Source: Cellulomonas wangleii
GTDB lineage: Bacteria > Actinomycetota > Actinomycetes > Actinomycetales > Cellulomonadaceae
NCBI RefSeq assembly: GCF_018388445.1
Contig: NZ_CP074405.1
Span: forward strand, 2,852,001-2,916,000
Direction of reading: 5' to 3'
DNA: 64,000 nt
Each line of letters opens with the position of its first letter. Positions within the stretch are counted from its first letter, which is position 1. Shown here one piece after another: positions 45,267-53,636 of the stretch. The translations under genes were made by a program, and so were the position numbers. Below the pieces are notes generated by a model, which was given only the letters and a program-made list of their open reading frames with translations, was not told the origin of the DNA and did not search any database.

Positions 45267-45916
45267 GACGTGAACCCCTCCCCGTCGCGCACCTGCGCGA
45301 GCTCGATCCGGATGCCGCCGAGCGCGGCCGTGGGTGCCTGGCTGATCGCCGGGACCGTGCCGGACGCACCAGGCACCAGCAGCGGGACGTCACCCGCCAC
45401 GTGCGCCGTCACCACGACCTGCCACGACGCGTCGTCCCACGCGTCGACCTGCGCGGGGGTCAGGTTGTCGGGCGCGGACGGCACGACGACGGCGGTCCCC
45501 AGGGCGGTCGGCGTGGTGGCAGTCCCCTCGGGGTCCACCACCACGTACGTCGCCGTCACACCGGCCGGCGCGGTGAACCCCTCGGCCCACGTGACGGTCA
45601 TCCGGGCGGCGAGGTTGTCACCCTCGAGCCGCGGCCGGAAGCCCTGCGTGAGGACGAGGGTGTCCCCCGGCGTCGCCAGGTGACCGATCGCGCCGTTCCG
45701 GACCGTGCCGGCACGCCGGTCGGCGGCGGGCACGTCCGCGCTCGTCTCCTGCCAGGCCGCGTCACCGACGAGCTCGACGCCGATGTCACCGTTGTGGACG
45801 AGCTCGCCGGCACCGGTGCCGTCACGCCCCCACAGTGCGTAGGTCGACCCGGCGGCCAGGGCCGCGACCACGACCCCCGTGATCGCGAGCCTCGTCGCGT
45901 CGCGGCGTCGGCTCAT
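45263..45916 (-). CDS. Cassette A gene 4: protein with SipW-type signal peptide
   Basis: A 217-residue exported protein. LAITGVVVAALAAGSTYALWGRD is a SipW-type signal peptide. The mature domain includes GVELVGDAAWQETSADVP and a strand set LVLTQGFRPRLEGDNLAARMTVTW with the recurring EGDNL, also seen as GDNL in the gene 2 proteins. It is the paralog of 51581-52192. It resembles the TasA/camelysin fold in strand order, from pattern only. It overlaps the signal peptidase gene by ATGA. Confidence 0.78.
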   Translation of the reverse strand: MSRRRDATRLAITGVVVAALAAGSTYALWGRDGTGAGELVHNGDIGVELVGDAAWQETSADVPAADRRAGTVRNGAIGHLATPGDTLVLTQGFRPRLEGDNLAARMTVTWAEGFTAPAGVTATYVVVDPEGTATTPTALGTAVVVPSAPDNLTPAQVDAWDDASWQVVVTAHVAGDVPLLVPGASGTVPAISQAPTAALGGIRIELAQVRDGEGFTS

Positions 45917-46557
45917 GGTGCACCTCCTGGGGTGGGGACGGGGGCCGCGTCGGCCCGGTCGCCCCGGGCGACGCCGGAGAGGTCGTCGCCGGGACGCCCG
46001 ATCGGGCCGGGCCCCGGGATCGGGGCCCGGGCCCTCTCAGGACGCAGGAGCATGAGCACCGAGTAGGTGATCAGTGCTCCCGCGACGGCGACCACGAGAG
46101 TTCCTCGGTGGCCGCCGAGCCACAGCGACACGTGCCCCACGAACGGCACGTGGTAGACCGCGACGCCCTTGATCTGCTCGGGCACCAGCGGGTCGTCGTC
46201 GGCGGTGTTCGCGTCACCCCGGGTGACGAACGTGGTGCCGTCCGAGGTGAAGCTCTTGCCCACCACCCGGTGCGTGACCAGCGCCGGGTCGTCGGACACC
46301 GGCTGGAACGTCACGACGTCGCCGACCTGGACCTCGGACGCGGCGTCCTTCACGCCGCGCACGACGACCACGTCGCCGGGCTGGTACGTCGGGACCATCG
46401 AGCCGGTGAGCACCGTGAGGGCGGCACCGCCGAGCGCGCGCGGCACGACCGCGAGCGCGACCGCGAGCCCGAGCGCGACGAGCAGCACGCACGTCGCCAC
46501 CGCGGACAGGACGCGGCGGACCCAGCCGACGCGGGTCGCGGTGGCACTGGTGGTCAC
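45913..46557 (-). CDS. Cassette A gene 3: SipW/ER-type signal peptidase I
   Basis: A 214-residue membrane protease with a helix near each end (VLSAVATCVLLVALGLAVALAVVP; TLVVAVAGALITYSVLMLL). The nucleophile Ser53 is in TGSMVPTY and the base is His96 in LVTHRVVG, not the Lys of ordinary type I peptidases. VTRGDAN and DDPLVP give the box E residues. This Ser-His type, as in Bacillus SipW and ER signal peptidases, processes TasA-like proteins. Its likely substrates are cassette genes 2, 4 and 5. The C-terminal 35 residues are Pro/Gly-rich. Confidence 0.93.
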   Translation of the reverse strand: MTTSATATRVGWVRRVLSAVATCVLLVALGLAVALAVVPRALGGAALTVLTGSMVPTYQPGDVVVVRGVKDAASEVQVGDVVTFQPVSDDPALVTHRVVGKSFTSDGTTFVTRGDANTADDDPLVPEQIKGVAVYHVPFVGHVSLWLGGHRGTLVVAVAGALITYSVLMLLRPERARAPIPGPGPIGRPGDDLSGVARGDRADAAPVPTPGGAP

Positions 46558-46627
46558 GGTGGGCCTCCCTCCGGGTCGTGGGTGCGGAAGGTGGTGGGGC
46601 GGGCGGGGCCCGCCCCACCACGGGGGG

Positions 46628-47284
46628 TCAGGGCGCGGTCGTGGGCGCGGTGAAGTCCGTGCCCTCGCGGACCTGCGTCAGCGTGACGCCGATCTTGCTC
46701 AGGTCGGTCGCCGCCCCGGCTGAGGTCGTGCCGGTGACTGTGCCGCTGAACGTCGCGGTGACGACCACCTTCAGCTCCGCCGTGCCGTCGGTGCCGACGA
46801 CGATGGTGGGCGCCGGGTTGGTCGGGTTCCCGGCCGCCTGGCCCTCCCGGTTGGCGGCGAACCGCAGCGACGAGTCCTTGCCGAGGGCACCGGTGGCGAC
46901 CGGGTCGGTCGTCGTCGCGCCGTCGTAGACGGCGTACGTCACCGTCATGCCCGTGGGCAGGTTGGCCGCCGCCGTGGTGTCGACGCCGAGCTCGGCCACG
47001 AGGTTGTCGCCGACCAGGGTGACGTCGATCTCCGAGGTGCCCTCGACGACGTCACCGGGCACCATCCGCCACGTCGTGAGGTTGGAGATCGCGTGCCCCT
47101 TGTCGGCGCGGTCCGGCGACGCGTCGACCCACGCCAGGGCGCTCGCCTCCACGTCGAGCTTCCCGTTCGTGATCGTGCCGCCGGCGACGTCTGCGCTGTC
47201 GCTCCACAGCGCGAACGTCGTGCCACCGGCCAGGAGGGCGACGCCTGCCACGCCGGCGACAACGCCCTTGGTCCTGTTCTTCAT
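46628..47284 (-). CDS. Cassette A gene 2: SipW-type exported protein (RER_14450-like)
   Basis: A 218-residue protein. KNRTKGVVAGVAGVALLAGGTTFALWSDSA is the signature N-terminus of alternate-signal exported proteins of the RER_14450 type. The mature region is beta-rich, lacks Cys, and contains EIDVTLVGDNLVAELGVD. ATG start follows AGAGAGGCAGG. It is the paralog of 52889-53518. Next to a SipW-type peptidase, it is the best candidate for a major fibre or coat subunit, by analogy with TasA. Confidence 0.85.
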   Translation of the reverse strand: MKNRTKGVVAGVAGVALLAGGTTFALWSDSADVAGGTITNGKLDVEASALAWVDASPDRADKGHAISNLTTWRMVPGDVVEGTSEIDVTLVGDNLVAELGVDTTAAANLPTGMTVTYAVYDGATTTDPVATGALGKDSSLRFAANREGQAAGNPTNPAPTIVVGTDGTAELKVVVTATFSGTVTGTTSAGAATDLSKIGVTLTQVREGTDFTAPTTAP

Positions 47285-47329
47285 GGTTGCCTGCCTCTCT
47301 GGTAGACGCCCGGGGTGGGCGGGGCCGCA

Positions 47330-47345
47330 CCTCCCGGGCGGGAGG
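47330..47345 (-). promoter_or_regulatory. Hairpin between cassette A genes 1 and 2
   Basis: CCTCCC-N4-GGGAGG, a perfect 6-bp stem in the 104-bp gap. It may reduce readthrough or protect the 5' end of a processed gene 2 transcript, raising the subunit over the large protein. Confidence 0.4.
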
Positions 47346-47388
47346 CTGCGGGGTCGGGGGTGTCGGGTCTCGCGGGGTGCGTGCCCGA

Positions 47389-49665
47389 TCAGGTGCGGGG
47401 CGGGACGACCGGCCGTTCGGCGGTGCAGGTCACGCTCCCGCCCACGGCGAGCTCGGTGAGCGTCACGTCGGTGCCGCTGCCGTGCCGGCCGCAGTCGAGG
47501 GGGATGCGGAGGTCGGTGACGAGGGGCGAGCCGTTGCGGGTCTCGGTCACCAGGTCGGCGACCTTCACGTCGTGCAGCGGCAGCGAGCCGGTGTTCCTCA
47601 CGACGTACGTCCACGTCACGGTGGTCCCGGGTGCCAGCCGGGCGCCGTCCGCCAGGGCTGTGCCGCCTGCGGCCGCGGACTTCTCCACGCTCAGCCCGAC
47701 GCCGGGCAGGTCGACGGTCGCGCAGCGGCCGGCGCGTTCGTCCACGGACCCGGGCTCGCAGCCGACGGGGTCGTCGGGGCCGGGTGCCGCGGTCGTCGCG
47801 CGGGCGACGTTGTGGATCGTCTCGTCCTGCGTGCTGGGGATGCGGTCGAGGCCGGTCAGCTCGTAGGTGAGCGTCACCGTCTCGCCCGCGGCGAGCGACC
47901 CGGACCAGGTGACGCGGTCACCCACGACCGCGGCCGTACCGGACGTGGCGGTGGCCGACGCGACCGTCCCGTACGTCCGCACGTCGCTCACGTCGTCGAC
48001 CACGTGCGCGTCCGGGACCGCGACGTTGCCGGTGTTGGTCAGCGTGACCGTGTAGCGGACGGCAGTGGTCTCGGGTGTCACGTGCGACACGTCCGCGGAC
48101 TTCGCGAGCGCCAGTCGCGTCACGAGCAGCTGGACCTGCCAGTCCTCGGTCTCCCCGGCCAGCGACGGCCCGGTGGCGGACCCCAGCTCGGCGGTGTCCG
48201 CCGCGGCCCGCAGCCGCAGGTACGAGGTGCCGCCGACGACGTCCGCGGGCACCGACGACCAGGTGAGGTTCACGGTGCCGGCGCTCGAGCCGCCGGGGCA
48301 GGGCACCACGTCGGACCGCTCGTCCTCATCGAACCGGCCGTTGCCGTCCCAGTCCAACCAGGCCGCGACGTAGGCCTGACCTTCCCGGCAGCGGGCCGTG
48401 CCCAGCGTGTACGAGGTGACCACGACGGGCTCCACCGCGATCGCGGCCGGCGAGGCGCCCTCGCCGAACGCCTCCTCGTCGGGGGTGTCCTCCGTGGCGT
48501 CCGCGCTGAACGGCACGGTCGTGTTGGCGCGCGCGTCCGCGCCGAGCGTGACGGTGGGGACGACGCGGGTGCTGATCGGCGTCATGACCTGCTGGCCGGG
48601 CGACGTGTAGCCCGCCAGGTCGTGCGTCCCCTCCCACAGCAGCGGACCCTCCCACCGAGGCCGGACGAGGGCACCGGCCATGCCGTAGTCGGCCGGCGCG
48701 TCGCCGTGGTCCACACCGAGCACGTAGCCGACCGCGACAGCGCTGAGGCCCTGACCGAGCAGGTCGATGTCGAGCGTCTGGACGCCCTCTGCCAGCAGCA
48801 CCGCGGTGGACGAGCCCTCGAGGCACTGACCCTGGTCGGCGGCCGCGGTGTTGTGCAGGTTCGCGGTCCAGTGCCGCGTGCTGCCCACGTCCTGCGGGCT
48901 CACCGTGGCGGTCGCCGTGTGGGTGCGGTACGAGCACCCGCCGTGGTAGGTGTCGATGACGCGCCAGGGGGTGTTCCAGCCCGTCGGGGCGGCGGTGGCG
49001 GCGACGTGCTCCGTGACCACACCGTTCTTCTCCCCGACGTTGAGCGACTCCGCGTCGGCGAGCACCAGCCCACCCAGGTCGACGGGGGTGCGCCTGATCG
49101 GACTCCCCTCACGGTTGCTCGCGGCGTACCCGACGACCGCGGCGTCGCACGCGACGGTGAGGGACGTGGAGTTGGGGTACTCGGAGTTCTCGTAGCTCTT
49201 GTCCTGCCGGATGCCTGCGGGCGGCATGCCGGGGTACAGCTGGCCGAGACCGTCCTTCGACGACCCGACGGTCCCGTCCGGCTCGACCCACGTGTTCCCG
49301 AACGGCTTGTAGGCCGTCACGGGGACGCCCGACAGGTTCGTGAGCGTGCACGTGACCTCCAGCCACGTGTCGTCACCCATCGCGTGCCAGTTGGTCACGC
49401 TGGTCCCGTTCGCGATCGCCTGGCCTTCCGGCGCCCAGGAGACCCACGCGATCTCGGGGAACTGCGCGGAGCTGTGCGCGTCGCTCGAGTAGATCGCGGC
49501 GCCCGTCGTGCTGCCCGTGGCCGGCACGTCCGCGGAGGCCGCGGTCGTCACACCCAGAACGGGCACGAGGGCGAGTCCGAGCCCGGCCGCGACCGTCCCC
49601 GCGAGGATCCGCGCGGCGGTGCCGCGCGTGACGCCCTTCGTCGACCGACGTCCGGTGCTGTGCAT
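47389..49665 (-). CDS. Cassette A gene 1: large surface protein with GEVED- and DUF11-like domains
   Basis: A 758-residue exported protein. Residues 1-45 form a long signal peptide. The middle has VLGVDHGDAPADYG and VAAWLDWDGNGRFDEDERSDVVPCPG, a GEVED-like adhesin module. The end carries two DUF11 repeats (SADVSHVTPETTAVRYTVTLTNTGNVAVPDAHVVDD; GTTVTWTYVVRNTGSLPLHDVKVAD). No sorting motif or C-terminal helix follows, so it may depend on the cassette's fibre for attachment. ATG 49665 has AGGAGG upstream. Adhesin function is inferred. Confidence 0.82.
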   Translation of the reverse strand: MHSTGRRSTKGVTRGTAARILAGTVAAGLGLALVPVLGVTTAASADVPATGSTTGAAIYSSDAHSSAQFPEIAWVSWAPEGQAIANGTSVTNWHAMGDDTWLEVTCTLTNLSGVPVTAYKPFGNTWVEPDGTVGSSKDGLGQLYPGMPPAGIRQDKSYENSEYPNSTSLTVACDAAVVGYAASNREGSPIRRTPVDLGGLVLADAESLNVGEKNGVVTEHVAATAAPTGWNTPWRVIDTYHGGCSYRTHTATATVSPQDVGSTRHWTANLHNTAAADQGQCLEGSSTAVLLAEGVQTLDIDLLGQGLSAVAVGYVLGVDHGDAPADYGMAGALVRPRWEGPLLWEGTHDLAGYTSPGQQVMTPISTRVVPTVTLGADARANTTVPFSADATEDTPDEEAFGEGASPAAIAVEPVVVTSYTLGTARCREGQAYVAAWLDWDGNGRFDEDERSDVVPCPGGSSAGTVNLTWSSVPADVVGGTSYLRLRAAADTAELGSATGPSLAGETEDWQVQLLVTRLALAKSADVSHVTPETTAVRYTVTLTNTGNVAVPDAHVVDDVSDVRTYGTVASATATSGTAAVVGDRVTWSGSLAAGETVTLTYELTGLDRIPSTQDETIHNVARATTAAPGPDDPVGCEPGSVDERAGRCATVDLPGVGLSVEKSAAAGGTALADGARLAPGTTVTWTYVVRNTGSLPLHDVKVADLVTETRNGSPLVTDLRIPLDCGRHGSGTDVTLTELAVGGSVTCTAERPVVPPRT

Positions 49666-50007
49666 ACCGAGCCTCCTGCCGCGTCCCTTCCTGTCGCACA
49701 CCCCCGTGGCAGGTAGGGGGGCGACCTTCCCTCCTCAGAGGGAACGGGATCACGGTAAGCAACCCGTATGGACCAGCGTCCAGTCCGACATTCGCCGGAA
49801 GATCCGGCGTGGCGGGACGATCCGGCGGACCCGTCCCTCGCCCGTTCGGACCAGCAGGCCGTGGGCGAGGACGTTGGTCCCCCGCGTGGACGCGGCCCGC
49901 GGGCGCGCTCCTGCCGTCCTCACCGACGGTGCGTCGTGCCCCGGCGGCTGCGTCGGGCGGGGTGGAGCGGCCCTGGCCCGTCCGTCGAGGGGCCCGACGG
50001 GAGGTGG
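49666..50007. other. Gap between cassettes A and B
   Basis: 342 bp with no supported gene. It must contain the promoter of cassette A and the end of cassette B. A GGAC-N4-GTCC palindrome is at 49770-49781. Short GC hairpins are present but none resembles the strong terminators elsewhere in the window. Confidence 0.6.
49770..49781. promoter_or_regulatory. GGAC-N4-GTCC palindrome upstream of cassette A
   Basis: The minus strand reads TGGACGCTGGTCC, 104 nt before the gene 1 ATG. The same TGGAC-N4-GTCC pattern lies upstream of cassette B. A possible shared operator. Confidence 0.4.
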
Positions 50008-50868
50008 CTACCGCGCGGGCGGCGCGGGGCGGGACGCGCCCGCGTCCCGGGCGTCACGACGTCGCCGCGCGGCACCCAGCAGCAGCGACCCGACCCCGAT
50101 GCCGACCACCGCGAGCAGGGCGGCACGCAGCCCGTGCAGGACCGTGTGGGCGAGCGGCCCCGCGCCGGCCCCTCCTGCCGCCTGGACCTCCGCGATCGTC
50201 ACGATGGTGTCGACCCGCGGCGTCACGGCGTCGACGTCGGTCCCCGCGGACCCGGAGCGCGACGCGGCCCCGGCCCTGGCCCACGTGCTGCCGTCGAGCC
50301 GGAGCAGGACCTCGTACGTGGCCTCCCGCGGCGGGACGTTCGCGCGGTTGCCCGACGTCGCGTCCGTGGCGAGCGCGGTCACCACGGTGACCTGGGTGCT
50401 CGCCCCGCGCGCGAGCAGCACGTCGACGACGGGCGTGGCACCCGCCGTCGCGAGCCGGCGGAACGACGAGCGCCCGTCCCCCGACGCGGTGCGCCACGTG
50501 AGCGTCAGGTCGGTGTAGAAGTCCGCCCCGGGCGCACCGTCGGCGAGGTCCGCGTCGTCGGCGTCGGCGTCGGGGTCGAGGAGCTGCACGTCCTGCACCC
50601 AGCCACGCAGCACCGCGTCGGTCGGGCCGGCGTTGGTCACGGTGATCGTCCTGCCCTGGACGCCGCCGGGCACCACGACCGGCGCACCCGAGAACGTCGC
50701 GGAGCTGGCGGTGGCCGGCAGGCCGTCCCAGGCGAGGTCGACGGTCGGCCCGTCCCACGTGGTCACGAGCCCGTCGCCGGACGCCGCGACCGCGACGCCG
50801 GGCGGCACGACGAGCGCCAGGACGACACCCGCCACCAGGGCCCGGCGGGCTGGGGTCGCCCGCGTCAC
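50008..50868 (-). CDS. Cassette B gene 6: membrane-anchored surface protein with degenerate sorting motif
   Basis: A 286-residue exported protein. A Sec signal peptide (ALVAGVVLALVVPPGVAVAAS) is followed by a beta-rich domain (VDLAWDGLPATASSATFSGAPVVVPGG...VLRGWVQDVQ) like its cassette A paralog. A C-terminal helix and RRRR tail are preserved, but the motif aligned with PLAMTG reads PLAHTV (238-243), so sortase cleavage is doubtful and it may stay membrane-bound. GTG 50868 overlaps gene 5. Confidence 0.78.
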   Translation of the reverse strand: MTRATPARRALVAGVVLALVVPPGVAVAASGDGLVTTWDGPTVDLAWDGLPATASSATFSGAPVVVPGGVQGRTITVTNAGPTDAVLRGWVQDVQLLDPDADADDADLADGAPGADFYTDLTLTWRTASGDGRSSFRRLATAGATPVVDVLLARGASTQVTVVTALATDATSGNRANVPPREATYEVLLRLDGSTWARAGAASRSGSAGTDVDAVTPRVDTIVTIAEVQAAGGAGAGPLAHTVLHGLRAALLAVVGIGVGSLLLGAARRRRDARDAGASRPAPPAR

Positions 50869-51584
50869 CGGCCGGGCCGGAACGTGGTGAACGCGAACGT
50901 CAGGCGGTGCGTCGGCTCGTCCGCCGGCACGCGGGCCTTGCCGACCGACGCGCTCCACCGGTCCTCGACGGTCACGCGCTGCGACGTGCTCCCGCCGGAG
51001 GTGGCGACGCCGGCGTCGACGGACGCCGTGCTGTCGTACGTGCCCTGCACGGGGTCGAAGGCCGCCACGAGGCACCAGTACTCGCTGGTCAGCCGGCGGG
51101 TGTCGCTGTAGTCGGCCGGCACCGGCGTCGACGCGCCGGCCTCGGGGCCGGCCACCGTGGGCGTGCAGGCAGCCGGCCCGGCCACCTTGACGAGCCGCAC
51201 GTCCGACTCACCGAGGATGCCGCCCGTGATGTGCGGCGTCACGGTGTACCGCAGGCCGCGGTGCCCCTGCGAGAGCGCGTCGACCTGGACGGGGACGGCG
51301 ACCGACCCGGTCGCCAGGAGCGTCGCGGCCTGCGCGGGACCGAACGTCAGCTCCACCGTGTCGCCGGGGCCCGTCGCGTAGTCCGCGAGCGCCCCGGGCT
51401 CACCGGGGGTCCCGACGCCGAACACGACGACACCGGCGGGCATGCCGGCCGTGACGGTCTCGACGTCGCGCCACAGCGCGAGGGTCCCGCCGCCGACGAC
51501 CCCCACCAGCGCGGCGAGCACGACGGTGAGTGCCAGCACCCCGGCGGTGGGCAGGCTGACGAGCCGGCCGCGCAGGCCGCTCAC
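50865..51584 (-). CDS. Cassette B gene 5: protein with SipW-type signal peptide
   Basis: A 239-residue exported protein. GVLALTVVLAALVGVVGGGTLALWRDV is a SipW-type signal. The mature part shows GLRYTVTPHITGG, two Cys (AACTPT, EYWCLVA) and the end PTHRLTFAFTTFRPG, matching cassette A gene 5. GTG 51584 overlaps gene 4 by 4 bp. Function unknown. Confidence 0.75.
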   Translation of the reverse strand: MSGLRGRLVSLPTAGVLALTVVLAALVGVVGGGTLALWRDVETVTAGMPAGVVVFGVGTPGEPGALADYATGPGDTVELTFGPAQAATLLATGSVAVPVQVDALSQGHRGLRYTVTPHITGGILGESDVRLVKVAGPAACTPTVAGPEAGASTPVPADYSDTRRLTSEYWCLVAAFDPVQGTYDSTASVDAGVATSGGSTSQRVTVEDRWSASVGKARVPADEPTHRLTFAFTTFRPGR

Positions 51585-52192
51585 GGCGCGAGCCCGTCGC
51601 CACGCACCTGCCGCAGGTCGACCTGGATCGTCCCGCCGACCGAGGTGGCGGGCTGGCCGGTCAGGGTGGACGGTGCCACCACCCGGTCGACGCCGTTCCA
51701 CACGAGGGTCGCGACGAGCGTCCACTCCCCCGTGCCGAGGGGCAGGCTCTCGCCGGCGCCCGCCGGCAGCGTCAGCGGCGTGCCGAGCGGGGTGGGGGCG
51801 CTGGGGGCCCCCGACGGCGGCGTCACGACGTACGTGCCCTCGACGCCCGCCGGGACGTGCCCCGTCGGCAGCCAGGAGACCGTGAGACGCGCGTGCAGGT
51901 TGTCGCCCTCCAGGGTCGTCCGGAAGCGCTGCGTGACCGTGAAGGAGTCACCGGGGACCGCGAGGTGGCCGGCGGTGCCGTCCGCACCCGACGCGACGGC
52001 GTGACCGCCGAGACCCGGGGACGTCTCCGCCCACCGGAGGTCGCCGACCAGCTCGAGATCGAGGTCCCCGGAGCGCAGGACACCGATCGAGGCCTCGGCG
52101 TCGGTCGACCACAGCGCGTAGGTGGCGCTGCTCATGACGGACGCCGTGAGCACGGCGGCCACCGCCGCGGCGGCCAGTCGGCGCCGGCTCAT
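51581..52192 (-). CDS. Cassette B gene 4: protein with SipW-type signal peptide
   Basis: A 203-residue exported protein. AAAAVAAVLTASVMSSATYALWSTD is the SipW-type signal. DLELVGDLRWAETSPG and FTVTQRFRTTLEGDNLHARLTVSW align with cassette A gene 4. The end GGTIQVDLRQVRGDGLAP matches GGIRIELAQVRDGEGF there. It overlaps the signal peptidase gene by ATGA. Confidence 0.78.
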   Translation of the reverse strand: MSRRRLAAAAVAAVLTASVMSSATYALWSTDAEASIGVLRSGDLDLELVGDLRWAETSPGLGGHAVASGADGTAGHLAVPGDSFTVTQRFRTTLEGDNLHARLTVSWLPTGHVPAGVEGTYVVTPPSGAPSAPTPLGTPLTLPAGAGESLPLGTGEWTLVATLVWNGVDRVVAPSTLTGQPATSVGGTIQVDLRQVRGDGLAP

Positions 52193-52800
52193 GCCTCGAC
52201 CTCCGCGGCGGGCCGGTCCTCGTCGGACGCGGTCCCGTCCGTGGCTGCGGCACCGTCCGCGCGCGCCGGACGACGCCCTCGGTCGGGGCTGAGCACCATC
52301 CACGCCCCGTACACCAGCAGGACGGCGGCGCCCGCCATGACGACCGTGGAGCGGTGGGCGCCGACGGCCACCATGACGTGCCCGACGTCGGGCACGTGGT
52401 AGACGACCTCGGCCTTGATCTGCTCCGGGCGCAGGGGCTCGTCGTCGGTGGCGTTGGCGTCACCGCGCGTCACCCAGCGCGGGCCGTCGGACGTCGAGCG
52501 GATGGCGACCACGCGGTGCGTGACGAGTGTCGGGTCCTCCGGGAAGGGCTGGAACGACACGACGTCGCCCACCTCGATCTCGGCCGGCACGTCCTTCACG
52601 CCACGGACGACGACCACGTCGCCGGGCTCGTAGGTCGGCGCCATCGACCCCGTGAGGACGGTGAGCGCGACGCCGTCGAGCATGCGCGGGACCAGCGCCA
52701 GGGCCACGGCCAACGCGAGGACCACGACGACCACGGCCGTGCTGAGCACCGACAGGACGGTCGGGAGCACGCGGCGGCGCACGGGGCGGGGCCGGTTCAT
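52189..52800 (-). CDS. Cassette B gene 3: SipW/ER-type signal peptidase I
   Basis: A 203-residue membrane protease, a paralog of 45913-46557. Ser52 (TGSMAPTYEPGD), His95 (TLVTHRVVAI) and VTRGDANATDDEPL match the Ser-His type. Hydrophobic helices lie at about 12-38 and 143-163. The catalytic core is far better conserved between the two cassettes than the tails, which suggests both are active. Expected to process cassette B genes 2, 4 and 5. Confidence 0.93.
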   Translation of the reverse strand: MNRPRPVRRRVLPTVLSVLSTAVVVVVLALAVALALVPRMLDGVALTVLTGSMAPTYEPGDVVVVRGVKDVPAEIEVGDVVSFQPFPEDPTLVTHRVVAIRSTSDGPRWVTRGDANATDDEPLRPEQIKAEVVYHVPDVGHVMVAVGAHRSTVVMAGAAVLLVYGAWMVLSPDRGRRPARADGAAATDGTASDEDRPAAEVEA

Positions 52801-52888
52801 GGCGTCCTCCTGTCGGTGCGGGGTGGTGGGTCGGTCGGGTGGGGACCCGGGCGGCGCGCCGCGGAGGCGCCGCCGCCCGGGTGGTCCG

Positions 52889-53518
52889 TCAGGCGCCGGC
52901 GACCTGCGTGAGACTCACGCCCACCTCGCCCAGCTGGTAGACGGTCGCGGACATGTCCGCCGCCTTGTCCGAGGCGAAGTCGACGGTCACGACCACGTGC
53001 ACGTCGGCGGCCGTCGTCTTGTCGACCGCCACGTTGCCGGCCGCACCGCGCAGGTCGGCGCCGGCGTCGGGGCCCACGAACGTCAGCTTGCCGCCGACGG
53101 CCTTGCTCGTGATCTCGTTCATCTTCCCGTCGTAGACCTTGAACGCCGCGGTCCCGCCGTTCGCGGCGACGACCCGGAGGTTCGAGACGTCGAGCTGCGC
53201 GGCGAGGTTGTCGCCCTCGAGCGCCACATCGAAGGAGTACGTCGCCTCGGCGCTGTCGCCCGGGACGGTGCGCCACGTCGCCAGGTCGATCGTGTGCCCG
53301 GCACGCCCCGTCACCGGGGTGGTCGCGGCGGCGTCCGACCGGCCGGCCGTCACGTCGTACCAGACCGGCGTGCTGACGCCGGTGATGTCGAGCTTGCCGG
53401 AGGTGATGGTGGCGCCGTCCTGCGTCAGCGTCTCGCTCCACGTCGCGAACGTGGTGCCGCCCGCGAGCAGCGCGATGCCGGCGACACCGGCGAGGACGCC
53501 CTTGGTCTTCTTGTTCAT
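52889..53518 (-). CDS. Cassette B gene 2: SipW-type exported protein (RER_14450-like)
   Basis: A 209-residue exported protein. NKKTKGVLAGVAGIALLAGGTTFATWSET is nearly the same signal as in cassette A, while the mature region has diverged strongly (YDVTAGRSDAAATTPV; YSFDVALEGDNLAAQLDV). It lacks Cys. Candidate major subunit of a second fibre type. ATG 53518, preceded by AGAAGGGC. Confidence 0.85.
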   Translation of the reverse strand: MNKKTKGVLAGVAGIALLAGGTTFATWSETLTQDGATITSGKLDITGVSTPVWYDVTAGRSDAAATTPVTGRAGHTIDLATWRTVPGDSAEATYSFDVALEGDNLAAQLDVSNLRVVAANGGTAAFKVYDGKMNEITSKAVGGKLTFVGPDAGADLRGAAGNVAVDKTTAADVHVVVTVDFASDKAADMSATVYQLGEVGVSLTQVAGA

Positions 53519-53636
53519 GGTCGTGCCCTTCTGAGAGGAGAGATGTGCCCGGAGGCGGTGTCCGAGACGTCCGGAGGGGCGCCTCGAGAGATGGATCAGG
53601 TCGGTCGGTCTGGTCGCCGGTCAGCGGTGCGCGTCG

